From: CAWKDC01 sp044445605 | GTDB lineage: Bacteria > Pseudomonadota > Gammaproteobacteria > JABCZS01 | Assembly: GCA_044445605.1 (NCBI GenBank) | Contig: JBIOEA010000018.1 | Span: forward strand, 1 to 43,923 | DNA: 43,923 nt | Reading direction: 5' to 3' | Shown here: one piece after another, positions 43,779 through 43,923 of the stretch | Layout: every line of letters starts with the position of its first letter | How positions within the stretch are numbered: the first letter of the stretch is position 1 | Made by a program: the position numbers and the translations under genes | Notes under the pieces: generated by a model | Seen by the model: the letters and a program-made list of their open reading frames with translations, nothing else | Databases searched by the model: none | Told to the model about the DNA's origin: nothing

Positions 43779-43923
43779 CCCTTTTGTAAAGGAGGGCAGC
43801 TGAGTATTCCGATTTAAACTCTTCGCCCCCTTTGTAAAGGAGGGCAGCTGAGTATTCCGATTTAAACTCTTCGCCCCCTTTGTAAAGGAGGGCAGCTGAG
43901 TATTCCGATTTAAACTCTTCGCC
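43779..43923. repeat. 48-bp perfect tandem repeat running off the right edge
   Basis: GAGTATTCCG begins at 43802, 43850 and 43898, exactly 48 bases apart, and the units are identical as far as the window shows; a slightly different half unit precedes them from 43779. Each unit contains the small palindrome CCTTTGTAAAGG and the GAGTATTCCG tail also found at 7599-7635. There is no variable spacer, so it is not a CRISPR. The total copy number cannot be seen. Confidence 0.88.

Noticed and set aside
43779..43923. CRISPR array
   Set aside because: The whole 48-base period is identical between copies; there are no variable spacers and no cas genes.

Overview
The window looks like a chromosomal segment of a gammaproteobacterium, most plausibly of the Legionellales (Legionella/Coxiella/Aquicella-like). 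This is inferred from four things: a split glycine decarboxylase (separate gcvPA and gcvPB), a compact P-type (VirB-like) type IV secretion cluster, very large unrecognised proteins of the kind found in host-associated bacteria, and many short GC-rich dispersed hairpin repeats. No 16S rRNA or tRNA is visible, so taxonomy stays provisional.

Layout. (1) 1-3063, minus strand: a partial coiled-coil plus multi-membrane-span protein that runs off the left edge, and an unrecognised 330-residue protein. (2) 3188-7540, plus: a complete glycine cleavage operon gcvT-gcvH-gcvPA-gcvPB, with overlapping or closely spaced genes. (3) 7686-10588, minus: a translationally coupled four-gene operon, XRE regulator - unknown protein - MHS-type MFS transporter - peptide deformylase. 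(4) 10826-20064, plus: a P-type T4SS cluster in the order virB2-B3-B4-B5-B7-like lipoprotein-EexN-like lipoprotein-(second, broken B7-like copy)-EexN-like lipoprotein-B6-B8-B9-B10-B11. It is transcribed divergently from the XRE gene; a perfect 17-bp palindrome lies between them. No virB1, virD4 coupling protein or relaxase is present here. (5) 20151-30178: housekeeping and mixed genes: glutathione-dependent formaldehyde dehydrogenase, a SAM methyltransferase, an AGCS sodium/alanine symporter, an HD phosphohydrolase, a TPS-domain/GLUG-repeat secreted protein, a Mth938-domain protein, an RpfE-type protein and recJ. (6) 30270-39959, plus: two adjacent giant paralogues (1499 and 1718 residues) built from shared repeated modules; I recognise no known family. 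(7) 40029-41345: an AdiC-like amino-acid antiporter whose ribosome binding site lies inside a perfect 14-bp stem. (8) 41346-41802: a gene-free, highly structured stretch containing a 323-bp element with perfect 46-bp terminal inverted repeats. (9) 41803-43626, minus: a DEAD-box RNA helicase with a long Arg/Gly-rich repeat tail. (10) 43779 to the right edge: perfect 48-bp tandem repeats related to a repeat at 7599.

How the parts may work together. The gcv operon, def, recJ, the formaldehyde dehydrogenase and the helicase are core functions. The T4SS cluster, the TPS-domain protein and the giant proteins are the accessory, possibly host-interaction, part. The giant modular pair is the best candidate for an undescribed system. 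The tandem duplication inside the T4SS cluster, the 323-bp inverted-repeat element and the hairpin over the antiporter start are the other signals that simple gene annotation would miss. All functional assignments come from reading motifs by eye; no database search was run.
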